A stretch of 64,000 nt of DNA from Mycobacterium lepraemurium (GTDB taxonomy: Bacteria; Actinomycetota; Actinomycetes; Mycobacteriales; Mycobacteriaceae), in contig CP021238.1 of the NCBI GenBank assembly GCA_002291465.1, positions 3,348,001 to 3,412,000 of the forward strand, in the 5' to 3' direction. Shown here piece after piece: positions 35,354-44,657 of the stretch. The notes below the pieces were generated by a model. The model ran no database searches. It was given only the letters and a program-made list of their open reading frames with translations, and was not told the origin of the DNA. Position 1 is the first letter of the stretch. Every line of letters begins with the position of its first letter. A program made the translations under genes and the position numbers.

Positions 35354-36693
35354 GCCGCGCTCGACGGCGTGGCGGCGCTCGGTTTCGACGGCTTGACCCC
35401 GCGGGAATGCCTGGCGCTGCTCACCCACTGCGAAAGACTGCGCCGGCGGCTGCCCGCGATCGAGCATCCACTGATCAATCACGTTGCCCGACAAGCTAGC
35501 CCGGCCGAGTTGGGGGGCCGGCTTTCGCACGCGGTCGCCGAGGCCACGCTGATCAGCCGCGCCGAGGCTGCCCGGCGGGTACACACCGCCGCCGACCTCG
35601 GCCCCCGGGTGGGGTTGACCGGGGAACCGATCGCCCCGGCACCGGCGGCCACTGCCGCCGCGCAGCGGGAGGGGTTGTTGAGTCCCGAGCAGGTGGCGGT
35701 GATCCGTAAGTTCTGCCACCAGTTGCCCGGCTGGATCGACCAGGCGACCCGCGAACGCGCCGAAACCGACCTGGCCAGGGAAGGCACCCGGTATCGGCCC
35801 GAACAACTCGCCGCGTTGGCCGGCACGCTGGACGATTGCCTCAACCTCGACGGCCTCTACCGCGACGAGGACCAGCCCGCCGCCGCGGGCTGACCCTAGG
35901 GAATCAACACGCCGACGGCATGTCCGAACTCCGCGGACTACTGACCCCCGAACTGCGCGCCACCTTCGAGGCCGTGCTGGCCAAACTCGCCGCCCCCGGC
36001 ATGTGCAACCCACTCGATGAGAGTCCGTGCGTGGACGGCACTCCGAGTCAAGACGCCATCGACGGTGATGCGCGCTCGGCGGCCCAGCGCAACCACGATG
36101 GGCTGCTGGCCGGACTGCGCGCCCTGCTGGCCTCAGGAAACCTCGGCCAGCACAACGGCCTACCGACCTCCATCATCGTCACCACCACCCTAGCCGACCT
36201 CGAAGCCGCCGCCAGACGAGGCCTCACCGACGGCGGCACCCTGCTGCCCATGAGCGATGTAATCCGGCTATCGCGGCACGCCCGCCACTACCTCGCCATC
36301 TTCGACAAAGGCAAAGCCCTGGCCCTGTATCACACCAAACACCTGGCCTCACCCGGACAGCGCATCATGTTGTACGCCAAAGACCGCGGCTGCACCGCAC
36401 CCGGCTGCACCGTCCCCGGCTACTACGCCGAAGTGCACCACTGCACCGACTACGCCACCTGCCACACCACCGACATCAACGATCTGACCTTCGCCTGCGG
36501 ACCCCACCACCGCCTGCTACAACCCGGCGCCTGGACCACCCACAAAAACGCACGCGGCGAGACCGAATGGATCCCACCACCCCACCTGGACCGAAACCAA
36601 CCCCGCACCAACACCTTCCACCACCCCGAAAAACTCCTACAGGGTGAGGACGACGACGGCGAAGACGACGAGGACAGCGACGACGCCAGTTAG
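35294..36693 (+). pseudogene. 13E12 repeat family protein (DUF222 + HNH), frameshifted
   Basis: N-terminal DUF222 part from ATG 35294 runs to TGA 35893; the C-terminal part continues in the next frame ([20 protein letters not shown]) to 36693. The switch is around 35878-35890 in a CGC-rich stretch. The HNH nuclease core is complete: [20 protein letters not shown], then [14 protein letters not shown]. 13E12 (REP13E12) genes are multicopy in mycobacteria and serve as prophage targets in M. tuberculosis. The stop overlaps the convergent SRAP gene stop. Confidence 0.85.
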
Positions 36694-37458
36694 TCGGGCT
36701 GCGAGGCACTCGGCCGCGCCGGCTTGGCCGGCTCGAGCAGCTCCGGGCCGTTGTTGCGGACGTTGTTAACCAGCGTGGACACCTCGCGCATGCGGATGGC
36801 GTACACGTCGGGCGGGCGGGTCAGCAGCTCCTCGTCGACCGGGGCGTCGGGATCGAGCCAGCGGTCCCAGTCCCGCTCGGGCATCACCAACGGCATCCGA
36901 TCGTGGATCTGCGCGAGTTCCCCGGGCGCGTTGGTGGTGATGATCGTGCAGCTCACCAGGGGCGGTGCGTCCTTGGCCGGCTTCCAGACCGACCACAGGC
37001 CCGCCACGAACAGCGGCTCGCCGTCCTCGGAGTACATGAAGAACGGCGTCTTGCGGGGCTTTTTGCCGGCCGCGGCGTCGGAGTTGACCCGCCACTCATA
37101 GTAGCCGTCCATCGGGATCAGGCACCGCTTGGACTTGGCGCTGGCTCGGAAGGCAGGTGAGCTGGTGACCTTGTCGGCGCGGGCGTTGATCAGCATCGGC
37201 CCCTTGGTCTCGGGCGCACCGTCCGGTCCGGCTTTGGCCCACGGCGGCACCAATCCCCAGCGCATCAGCCGCGCCCGTCGCGTCGGCTCGTCGTCGGGCT
37301 CGGAATGGCGGCTGACCAACCGTGGCGATGGTCGACGTCGGCGCCACGTTGTAGTTGGGAGCCGTGTCGCTCGGGGTGGCGCCGGTGGTCTCGTCGATCG
37401 CCCTGATCTTCTGGGCCAGCTGCGCCGGATCGGTGGTGACCACAAACCATCCGCACAT
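36690..37458 (-). pseudogene. SRAP-domain (HMCES/YedK) protein, frameshifted
   Basis: Covalent sensor of abasic sites in single-stranded DNA. Start ATG 37458 gives catalytic Cys2: [20 protein letters not shown]. Position 4 is Trp (TGG) where MCGR is conserved (CGG), a likely missense change. After TSTIATV the frame breaks near 37316-37320 (GTTGGTC; one base fewer gives VVSRHSEPDDE) and goes on to MRWGLVPPWAK, the INARAD segment and PMDGYYEWR with catalytic Glu. About 255 residues when repaired. Equivalent to Rv3226c. Divergent from aroA. Confidence 0.83.
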
Positions 37459-37552
37459 GACTCCCATGGTGGCAGAGCCACCGGGTACAGGTCAGCGGCA
37501 GCGCCACGCAGTGCTATTGGGCCCGAAAACGGTGACAGGCGATGATGGACCG

Positions 37553-38860
37553 GTGACTACGTGGACGGCCCCCCTCGCACCGCAACCGGTGCACGCGACC
37601 GTGACCGTTCCGGGTTCGAAGTCGCAGACCAACCGGGCCCTGGTGCTGGCGGCGCTGGCCGCCGCCCAGGGCCGGGGCGCCCCGACCCTCAGCGGGGTGC
37701 TGCGCAGCCGCGACACCGACCTGATGATCGGCGCGCTGCGCACCCTGGGTCTGCGCGTCGACGGGACAGGCCCGGAGCTGACCGTCAGCGGCCACATCGC
37801 GCCCGGACCACACGCCCGAGTCGACTGCGGGCTGGCCGGAACGGTGCTGCGGTTCGTTCCGCCCCTGGCGGCGCTGGCCGACGCGGTGGTGGAGTTTGAC
37901 GGCGACGAGCAGGCCCGGGCCCGGCCGATCGCGCCGCTGCTGGACGCGCTGCGCGGGCTCGGCGTGCGGATCGAAGGCACCGCCCTGCCGTTCCGGGTGC
38001 ACAGCAGCGGCGCGCTCGCCGGGGGCACCGTGGCCATCGACGCGTCGGCCTCCTCACAGTTCGTCTCCGGGCTGTTGCTCTGCGCGGCCTCCTCCACCGA
38101 GGGCCTGACCGTGCAACACACCGGCGCGGCGCTGCCGTCGGCCCCGCACATCGCGATGACGGTGGCGATGCTGCGCCAGGCCGGCGTCGACGTCGACGAC
38201 TCGGTCCCCAACCGCTGGCGGGTGTGGCCGGGCCCGGTCGCGGCCCGGCACTGGGAGGTGGAACCGGACCTGACCAACGCCGTTCCGTTCCTGGCGGCGG
38301 CCGTGGTCAGCGGCGGCACCGTGCGCATCACCGGCTGGCCGGCCGACAGCGTGCAACCCGCCGACAACATCATGAGCGTGTTGAGAAAGCTGAATGCCGT
38401 TGTCTCCCAGACTGATTCGTCTCTGGAGGCGCGCGGCTCCGGGAGCTATGACGGTTTCGACGTCGACCTGCGCGCGGTCGGCGAGCTGACACCGTCGGTG
38501 GCCGCCCTGGCAGCGCTGGCCACGCCGGGATCGGTGTCGCGGCTATCCGGCATCGCGCACCTGCGCGGCCACGAAACCGACCGGCTGGCCGCGCTGAGCG
38601 CCGAGATCAACCGCCTCGGCGGCGACTGCACCGAAACACCCGACGGCCTGGTGATCACCGCGACGCCGCTGCGCCCCGGGGTTTGGCACGCCTACGCCGA
38701 CCACCGGATGGCGATGGCCGGTGCGATCGTCGGGCTGCGGGCGGCCGGGGTCCGAGTCGACGACATCGGCGCCACCAGCAAGACGCTGCCGGACTTTCCG
38801 CGGCTGTGGGACCGCATGCTGGATACCGGCTTGCCGGACGGGGAAGAGCACGGCATGTGA
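37553..38860 (+). CDS. aroA: 3-phosphoshikimate 1-carboxyvinyltransferase (EPSP synthase)
   Basis: 435 residues from GTG 37553. Conserved [18 protein letters not shown] at the N-terminus (Lys and Ser bind shikimate-3-phosphate), [27 protein letters not shown], and [12 protein letters not shown] plus [12 protein letters not shown] toward the end. It joins shikimate-3-phosphate and PEP in the shikimate pathway. Intact and probably essential. Overlaps rsgA by GTGA. Equivalent to Rv3227. Confidence 0.94.
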   Translation: MTTWTAPLAPQPVHATVTVPGSKSQTNRALVLAALAAAQGRGAPTLSGVLRSRDTDLMIGALRTLGLRVDGTGPELTVSGHIAPGPHARVDCGLAGTVLRFVPPLAALADAVVEFDGDEQARARPIAPLLDALRGLGVRIEGTALPFRVHSSGALAGGTVAIDASASSQFVSGLLLCAASSTEGLTVQHTGAALPSAPHIAMTVAMLRQAGVDVDDSVPNRWRVWPGPVAARHWEVEPDLTNAVPFLAAAVVSGGTVRITGWPADSVQPADNIMSVLRKLNAVVSQTDSSLEARGSGSYDGFDVDLRAVGELTPSVAALAALATPGSVSRLSGIAHLRGHETDRLAALSAEINRLGGDCTETPDGLVITATPLRPGVWHAYADHRMAMAGAIVGLRAAGVRVDDIGATSKTLPDFPRLWDRMLDTGLPDGEEHGM

Positions 38861-39852
38861 GACCCGGCGACTACGACGAGTCCGACGTCAGGATCCGCTC
38901 CGGCCGCGGTTCCCGGCCGCGTACCAAGACCCGTCCCGAGCACGCCGACGCGCAGGCCGCCATGGTGGTCAGCGTCGACCGCGGCCGCTGGGGGTGCGTG
39001 CTGGGCGGCGACCCGGATCGCCGGGTCACCGCGATGCGGGCGCGCGAACTCGGTCGCACGCCGATCGTGGTCGGCGATGACGTCGACGTCGTGGGCGACC
39101 TGTCCGGGCGGCCGGACACGCTGGCCCGCATCGTGCGTCGCGGCGAGCGCCGAACGGTGTTGCGGCGCACCGCCGATGACACCGATCCGACCGAGCGGCT
39201 GGTGGTCGCCAACGCCGACCAGCTGCTGATCGTGGTGGCGCTGGCCGATCCGCCGCCGCGCACCGGCCTAGTGGACCGGGCGCTGATCGCCGCCTACGCC
39301 GGCGGGCTGGTGCCGATCCTGTACCTGACCAAGACCGACCTGGCCCCGCCGGAGCCGTTCGCGCAGCAGTTCGCCGACCTGGACCTGACCTTGGTGGCCG
39401 CGGGCCGCGACGATCCCCTACCCGCGGTGGCCGACCTGCTCGCGGGCAAGATCACCGTGCTGCTCGGGCATTCCGGCGTCGGCAAGTCGACGTTGGTGAA
39501 CCGCCTGGTGCCCGACGCGGACCGGGCCGTCGGCGCGGTGACCGAGATCGGCAAGGGGCGGCACACCTCGACGCAGTCGGTGGCGCTGCCGTTGACCGAG
39601 CGGCTGGGCACCACCAGCTGGGTGATCGACACGCCGGGCATCCGGTCCTTCGGCCTGGCCCACATCCAGCCCGACGACGTCGTGATGGCGTTCTCGGACC
39701 TGGCGGAGGCCATCGCGGACTGCCCGCGCGGCTGCGGGCACATGGGACCGCCCGCCGACCCCGAATGCGCCCTGGACACGCTGACCGGACCCGCCGCCCG
39801 CCGCGTCGCCGCCGCCCGGCGGCTGCTGGACGCGCTCAACCAGACTTCTTAG
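38857..39852 (+). CDS. rsgA: Ribosome small subunit-dependent GTPase RsgA
   Basis: 331 residues from GTG 38857. Circularly permuted GTPase: G4 LTKTDL before G1 [12 protein letters not shown] (near 205) and G3 DTPGIRSFG. The N-terminus is an OB-fold domain ([10 protein letters not shown]). C-terminal zinc knuckle [16 protein letters not shown]. It checks late 30S subunit assembly. Translationally coupled to aroA as in M. tuberculosis (Rv3228). The 3' end overlaps the convergent HxlR gene by 17 bases. Confidence 0.92.
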   Translation: MRPGDYDESDVRIRSGRGSRPRTKTRPEHADAQAAMVVSVDRGRWGCVLGGDPDRRVTAMRARELGRTPIVVGDDVDVVGDLSGRPDTLARIVRRGERRTVLRRTADDTDPTERLVVANADQLLIVVALADPPPRTGLVDRALIAAYAGGLVPILYLTKTDLAPPEPFAQQFADLDLTLVAAGRDDPLPAVADLLAGKITVLLGHSGVGKSTLVNRLVPDADRAVGAVTEIGKGRHTSTQSVALPLTERLGTTSWVIDTPGIRSFGLAHIQPDDVVMAFSDLAEAIADCPRGCGHMGPPADPECALDTLTGPAARRVAAARRLLDALNQTS

Positions 39853-40309
39853 CCAACCGCATACCCAGTTCGTCGGGTGGCACCAAATGCCCGTCGGCGC
39901 AACGGATTTCGACGCCGACCTCAGCGCCGCAGCCCAGGTGGGTCAGCTGCAACCGGTGACGCCCCGGCAGATGACGCCGGCCCCACTCGAACATCGCCCA
40001 CACCACCGGCATGAAGTCGATTCCGGCCTGGGTTAGCACGTACTCGTCGCGGCTGCGCTGCCCGGGTTCCCGATACGGCCGCCGTTTCAGCAGCCCCAGC
40101 TCGACCAGCTCCGTCAGCCGCGCCGAGGTGGCCGCCTTGGTGATACCCACCCGCCGGGCGAAGTCGTCGAACCGGGTGGTGCCGTAGTACGCCTCGCGCA
40201 TGATCAGCATCGCAGACTTGGTGCCGACGACGGCCATCGTCTTCTCGATCGCGCACTCCCCCACCGCCGACCAGGCATCGCGGTCGGCCAGCGGCCCCAG
40301 CAGTGTCAT
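39836..40309 (-). CDS. HxlR-family transcriptional regulator
   Basis: 157 residues from ATG 40309, preceded by an AGGAGGTGA ribosome binding site. Winged helix-turn-helix core: ECAIEKTMAVVGTKSAMLIM, then FDDFARRVGITKAATSARL and LVELGLLKRRPY, the pattern of HxlR/DUF24 regulators. A C-terminal extension with two Cys (LGCGAEVGVEIRC) may sense a ligand or metal. Divergent from the thiolase gene it probably controls. Confidence 0.85.
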   Translation of the reverse strand: MTLLGPLADRDAWSAVGECAIEKTMAVVGTKSAMLIMREAYYGTTRFDDFARRVGITKAATSARLTELVELGLLKRRPYREPGQRSRDEYVLTQAGIDFMPVVWAMFEWGRRHLPGRHRLQLTHLGCGAEVGVEIRCADGHLVPPDELGMRLAKKSG

Positions 40310-40403
40310 CCAAATCACCTCCTCGGCTGAGTTACTTCAAACATACCGAGGTGCTTATCTGAGTACAGTCGAATATATCCAGACCTGAACTCGAGGAGGA
40401 GCC
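40310..40403. promoter_or_regulatory. HxlR / thiolase divergent promoter
   Basis: 94 bases, unusually AT-rich for this genome (ACTTCAAACATACC, GAATATATCC). Direct repeats CTGAGTTAC (near 40325) and CTGAGTAC (near 40360) are candidate HxlR half-sites. GAGGAGGAG before ATG 40404 is the thiolase ribosome binding site. Confidence 0.5.
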
Positions 40404-41569
40404 ATGAACCGCGACGCCGTCATCGTCGGAGCCGTCCGCACCCCGATCGGCAAGGGCAAGGCCAGTGGTGCGCTGCACGACGTGTTGCCCGCCGACCTGC
40501 TGGCCCATAGCTGGTGGCGCGCACCGGAGTCGATCCGGCGCAGATCGACGACGTCATCGCCGGCGCCGTCACCCAGGTCGGCGACCAGGCGGTCAACATC
40601 GCACGAAACGCGTTGCTGGGAGCGGGTTTCCCGGAGTCGGTTCCCGGTGTCACCATCGACCGCCAGTGCGGCAGCAGCCAGCAGGCGATCAGCTTCGCGG
40701 CCCAGGGCGTGATCGCCGGCGCCTATGACGTGGTGATCGCCGCCGGGGTGGAGTCGATGGGCCGCGTCCCGATGGGCTCCCAGGTGCTGCCTGGCAGCAA
40801 CCCGTTCGGCGAGGCGATGAACGCCCGCTATCCCGAAGGCCTGGTGCCGCAAAGGATCAGCGCCGAACTGATCGCCGCGAAGTGGGGATTCTCGCGCACC
40901 CAGCTCGACGAGTTCTCCGCCGCTAGCCACGAGAAGGCCGCCCGCACCACCAAGGACGGGCTGCTCGACAACGAGCTCATCCCGATCGCCGGGCTGGCCA
41001 CCGACGAGTTCATCCGGCCCGGAACCACGGTACAGACGCTGGCCGGACTACAGCCCGCGTTCTACAGCGAAGCAACCGAAGCCCGCTTCCCGCAGATCAA
41101 TTGGGAGATCACGGCCGGCAACTCCTCGCCGCTGTCCGACGGCAGCGCCGCGGTGCTGATCACCAGCAGCGAGACCGCCGCGCGGCTGGGTCTGCGGCCA
41201 CTGGCCCGGATCCACACCACCACCGTGGTCGGCTCCGACCCGCTCTACATGCTGACCGGCGTGATTCCGGCCACCGAGAAGGTGCTGTCGAAGGCGGGAC
41301 TGACGCTGGCCGACATCGACCTGTTCGAGGTGAACGAGGCGTTCGCCCCCGCCGTGCTGGCCTGGGCGCAGGACACCGGCGCGGATCTGGACAAGACCAA
41401 CGTCAACGGCGGGGCGATCGCGATCGGACATCCGTTGGGGGCCAGCGGCGCCCGCATCATGACCACTCTCGTCAACGCGCTGGAGCAACGCGGCGGAAGG
41501 TATGGCCTGCAGACGATGTGCGAGCGCGGCGGCATGGCCAACGCCACCATCATCGAGCGGTTGAGTTAG
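40404..41569 (+). pseudogene. Acetyl-CoA acetyltransferase (thiolase), frameshifted near codon 36
   Basis: Starts MNRDAVIVGAVRTPIGKGKA from ATG 40404 and shifts frame near 40509 (LPADLLAHS, then LVARTGVDPAQIDD). Family members usually have two or three more residues at this point, so a deletion of about 10 bases is likely, though one base would also fit. The rest is complete: nucleophile Cys in TIDRQCGSSQQA, NGGAIAIGHPLGASGARI with the His, and CERGGM with the second Cys. GTG 40514 could give a truncated 351-residue product lacking the first core strand. Confidence 0.82.
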
Positions 41570-41573
41570 GCCC

Positions 41574-42098
41574 GTGACCGAGACCCGGTACATCCCCTTT
41601 CACGGCGTGCGGGTGCACTACGACAGCGCCAAGAGCTACGACGAACTGCGTGCCGCGCTGCTCGCCGACATCGGCGAGCAACCGGCGCCGCTCAACGACA
41701 TCGCCACCGACGCCGGCGACTGGGAGTCGTATCGCAAACTCGTCGAATCCCATGCCGGCCCAATCGGATTCATGCTGGTAGGCCTCATCGATCATGGCGC
41801 CTGGATCGCCAAGGCCGGCATCGAGCGCAGGGCGCTGCGCGTGATCCTCGGCAACCCGCTGATCGCGATCACCATGCTGCGCCACGACGTGGCGGCCGGG
41901 TTGTTCGCCCCGGTCAAACTGCTGCTCGCCGAGGAGGGTTCCGGCAGCAGCCTGACCTACGTCAAGCCGTCGTCACTGATGGTTCCGGAGAGGGACCCGG
42001 CGCCCAATCCGGAATTGCTCGCCGCCGCGGAAACGCTGGACGCGAAATTGGCCGCGCTGGCCGTCAACGTGACCGGCTCGGTATCAGAGTTCGCTTGA
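41574..42098 (+). CDS. DUF302-domain protein
   Basis: 174 residues from GTG 41574, 4 bases after the thiolase stop. N-terminal YDELRAALLADIG and central GLIDHGAWIAKAG, IERRALRVILGNPLIAITML, VAAGLFAPVKLLL, SLTYVKPSSLM are the DUF302 pattern. No catalytic residues known. Probably part of the HxlR-controlled thiolase transcript. The 3' end overlaps the convergent membrane gene by 15 bases. Confidence 0.75.
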   Translation: MTETRYIPFHGVRVHYDSAKSYDELRAALLADIGEQPAPLNDIATDAGDWESYRKLVESHAGPIGFMLVGLIDHGAWIAKAGIERRALRVILGNPLIAITMLRHDVAAGLFAPVKLLLAEEGSGSSLTYVKPSSLMVPERDPAPNPELLAAAETLDAKLAALAVNVTGSVSEFA

Positions 42099-43262
42099 GC
42101 ACCAGTGGCATACGCCCGTCATGGCATTTACCTCGCGCCGGTCGGTTCGCCGGAGGAAACCGCTTAGACGGCCCACGGGGACCGTCACCGAAACGGTCAG
42201 CGCCACCGCGAGCACGAAGCACACCAGTGCGTAGGCCAGGCTGCCGGTCGGCGTTCCGACACGGGTGAGCCCGTGCGCGGCGTTCAGGTAGGCGGGCATG
42301 GCCGCCACCCGCAGCGACCCGAGAACAAGCAAATTCGCGGATCCAAAGATCGCGACGAAGGTGTTGGGCGCGCTCGGTGTGAACGCGGCATTGCGCCACT
42401 GCCGCAACAGCACCGGGATGGCCACCACGGCGAACACGCCCAAAAGAGCGAAATACAGCGCCCGCCGCAACCCACCGTCGGGATGCTGGCCCCCGGTCAG
42501 CAGTATCGGGACATTGGCGGCGACCAGGCCGGCCGGCACCAGCACGGCCACGCCGAATGTGCGGCCGGTCAAGGCAATTCGGCTCAGCCGGCGGCCCCGC
42601 TCGATCGGGCGGGTCACCAGCAGCTGGGCGAACAGCGCAACGCAGGCCGGCCCGACCGTGGCGAAGAGCAGGACGCTGCTCAGCGGCACCGACGCCAGCA
42701 TCGGGCGGTTGGGCTCGTTGTCGGTGTTCCACGCCCACCAGCGTAGTTGCGGACCCAGCTGGTCGAAGATCTCGTAGTAGCAGTTGTGCACGAACCCCAC
42801 GCACACCGCGCCGACGATCGCGCCCCAGTCCCGGAACACGCCCAGGCTGCGCACCACTTCGTAGGCCAGGGTCAGCATCGCGGGATAGAGCGCGACGATG
42901 TAGAGCGGCAGCCGGTCGTACATGAACTGCACCGTGAAGACGTTGTGCGCGAAAACCGCACCGATGGTGCCGTCGACGCGGAGGACCGTCGGGAAATACA
43001 GAGGCGGCTCGACGATCAGCAGGTAGATCACCGTGGCGAACCAGATCACGATGTTGACGGGATCGCGGTCGCACCGCAGCCGGTGGATCGCCCACCACAA
43101 CGCCAGCACCGCACCCGCGACGATGAGCGACTCGAGCACCGGCAGGGTCCAATTCGCCAGTCCGAACGGGTTTCTCAGCGTCACCCACGGTGCGGCGTGC
43201 TCGCAGCCGAACCCGAGCCGGTTGGCGATGCGCTCGATGTCGTCGCTACATTGACCGCTCAT
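42084..43262 (-). CDS. Polytopic membrane protein of unknown function
   Basis: 392 residues, about nine hydrophobic helices, e.g. VLESLIVAGAVLALWWAIH, IVIWFATVIYLLIVE, VLLFATVGPACVALFAQLLV and SLAYALVCFVLAVALTVSVTV. No signal peptide or known transporter motif recognised. A C-terminal CHWC pair might bind metal. ATG 43262. Divergent from the TetR gene at 43379; the palindrome between them suggests control by that TetR. Confidence 0.7.
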   Translation of the reverse strand: MSGQCSDDIERIANRLGFGCEHAAPWVTLRNPFGLANWTLPVLESLIVAGAVLALWWAIHRLRCDRDPVNIVIWFATVIYLLIVEPPLYFPTVLRVDGTIGAVFAHNVFTVQFMYDRLPLYIVALYPAMLTLAYEVVRSLGVFRDWGAIVGAVCVGFVHNCYYEIFDQLGPQLRWWAWNTDNEPNRPMLASVPLSSVLLFATVGPACVALFAQLLVTRPIERGRRLSRIALTGRTFGVAVLVPAGLVAANVPILLTGGQHPDGGLRRALYFALLGVFAVVAIPVLLRQWRNAAFTPSAPNTFVAIFGSANLLVLGSLRVAAMPAYLNAAHGLTRVGTPTGSLAYALVCFVLAVALTVSVTVPVGRLSGFLRRTDRREVNAMTGVCHWCSSEL

Positions 43263-43323
43263 CGTCGGGCGTCCTCAGTTCCAGGCGAACGCACGAGCTG
43301 CACGCGCTTACCGAAAGCTTGAC

Positions 43324-43346
43324 GATACATCTAACAAATGTGTATC
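43324..43346. promoter_or_regulatory. Palindromic TetR operator candidate
   Basis: GATACA (43324-43329) and TGTATC (43341-43346) form a 23-base inverted repeat with nested ACAT-N7-ATGT symmetry. It lies 33 bases before ATG 43379 and 62 bases before the divergent membrane gene, an ideal place for autoregulation by the TetR protein. Confidence 0.6.
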
Positions 43347-43378
43347 TCCACTGTCCAGCATTGACTACATTTGCAGCC

Positions 43379-44002
43379 ATGCGAACTCACGGCTGGCAGG
43401 GCGAGCCGCCGCGCAGCGACGAGGATGCCGTCGCGCGGATCGTGGCGGCGGCCGACCGGTGCGTGCGGCGCCGCGGCGGGCAGTCCACCATCGCCGACGT
43501 CGCCGCCGAGCTCGGGGTCAGCCGGAAGACCGTGTACCGATACTTCCCCAGCACCACCGCGCTGCTGCGGGCGGTGGCCACCGAGGGCACCCGAGAGTTC
43601 TTGGAAGCCATGGCCGAACGCCTGAGCACGATCGACGACGTCGCCGAGGCCGTCGTCGAGGGCGTCGTCCTGACCGTCACCGCGGTGCCCGACGAGCCCT
43701 ACCTCCAGCTCCTGCTGGAGGAGCCGTCCCACGCGCTGCTGCGCAGCATCACGTCAGAGACAGCGCGCCGCGTCGGGCAACAGGTCCTGGTCGAGCACAC
43801 CTCGGTCGACTGGGAGCGCACGCCGATGGCGTCGCGGACCCTCGACGAACTGGTCGAATGGTCGCTGCGCGCCGTGCACTCCTTTCTGGCCAACCCCAGC
43901 GATCCGCCGCGCGACGCGGACCAGCTCCGCGGCTACCTGCGACGCTGGCTGGTCCCGGCGATCAGGCAATGGGTGCAACAGGCGGCGGGGACGATGGTAT
44001 AA
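43379..44002 (+). CDS. TetR-family transcriptional regulator
   Basis: 207 residues from ATG 43379. HTH: STIADVAAELGVSRKTVYRY followed by FPSTTALLRAVATEG. Helical ligand domain, ligand unknown. It stands between the divergent membrane protein and a second TetR gene. The upstream in-frame sequence has no ribosome binding site and is not used. Confidence 0.85.
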   Translation: MRTHGWQGEPPRSDEDAVARIVAAADRCVRRRGGQSTIADVAAELGVSRKTVYRYFPSTTALLRAVATEGTREFLEAMAERLSTIDDVAEAVVEGVVLTVTAVPDEPYLQLLLEEPSHALLRSITSETARRVGQQVLVEHTSVDWERTPMASRTLDELVEWSLRAVHSFLANPSDPPRDADQLRGYLRRWLVPAIRQWVQQAAGTMV

Positions 44003-44022
44003 CATTCGCTGACACCCGTCAT

Positions 44023-44034
44023 TGACGATCGTCA
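44023..44034. promoter_or_regulatory. Perfect 12-bp palindrome TGACGATCGTCA at TetR start
   Basis: Self-complementary over all 12 bases and only 24 bases before ATG 44058 (6 bases before the alternative ATG 44040). Probable autoregulatory operator of the TetR gene that follows. See the related element at 44623. Confidence 0.6.
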
Positions 44035-44057
44035 TCGAAATGCCGTACGGTGCGTCC

Positions 44058-44657
44058 ATGCAGTCACCAGCGACGCCGTCCGCGAGCGGCGGCGGTGTCC
44101 GTGAGGCACGCCGGCGGGAAACCCGCGCCCGGTTGTTCGACGCGACGCTGGCCGAGATATCACAGCGGGGCCTGCCCGCCGCCGACGTCAGCGCCATCGT
44201 CGCCGCCGCGGGTGTGGCCCGCGGGACCTTCTACTTCCACTTCCCGACCAAGGAGCACGTCCTCGTCGAGGTGGAGCGCGCCGAGGAAACCCGGATCGTC
44301 AGCGAACTCAGCGGCGCCACCGGCGATCTGGCGGCGGTGCTCAACCAACTCGTGCAGGGCGTACTCAGCGCGGAAAAACGTTTGGGCCCAGCGGTTTTCC
44401 GGGACATGCTCGGACTGCACTTCTCCTCGACGCGGCCGGTCGAAGACGAGTTGGCGCAGCACCCGCTCGGACAGTTCCTGGTGGGCATCATCGGCCGGGC
44501 CCAGGACGCCGGGCAGGTCGCCTCCGACGTCGACGCGGCCGAACTCGCGACGTTCTTCCTCACCGGGCTGTTCGCGCTACTGGCCACCGGCGCACACGAC
44601 GGTGCGCTGTTAAGTCATTACGTGACAACGATTGTCAAAGGGATGGAGAAACGATGA
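44058..44657 (+). CDS. TetR-family transcriptional regulator
   Basis: 199 residues from ATG 44058; ATG 44040 would add six residues. HTH: VSAIVAAAGVARGTFYFHFP, with the FYFHFPTKEHVL ending typical of TetR. C-terminal part helical (AVLNQLVQGVLSAEKRLGPA). The stop overlaps the start of the diiron-like gene (ATGA), so the two form one operon. Confidence 0.82.
   Translation: MQSPATPSASGGGVREARRRETRARLFDATLAEISQRGLPAADVSAIVAAAGVARGTFYFHFPTKEHVLVEVERAEETRIVSELSGATGDLAAVLNQLVQGVLSAEKRLGPAVFRDMLGLHFSSTRPVEDELAQHPLGQFLVGIIGRAQDAGQVASDVDAAELATFFLTGLFALLATGAHDGALLSHYVTTIVKGMEKR
44623..44637. promoter_or_regulatory. Inverted repeat TGACAA-CGA-TTGTCA before the diiron-like gene
   Basis: Six-base arms and a three-base centre, inside the 3' end of the TetR gene and 17 bases before ATG 44654. 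The arms share TGAC/GTCA with the 44023 palindrome, so it may be a second binding site for the same regulator. Confidence 0.45.

Noticed and set aside
36600..36693. Acidic tail of the 13E12 protein as a separate small gene
   Set aside because: It is continuous with the HNH frame; Asp/Glu-rich tails are usual in this family.
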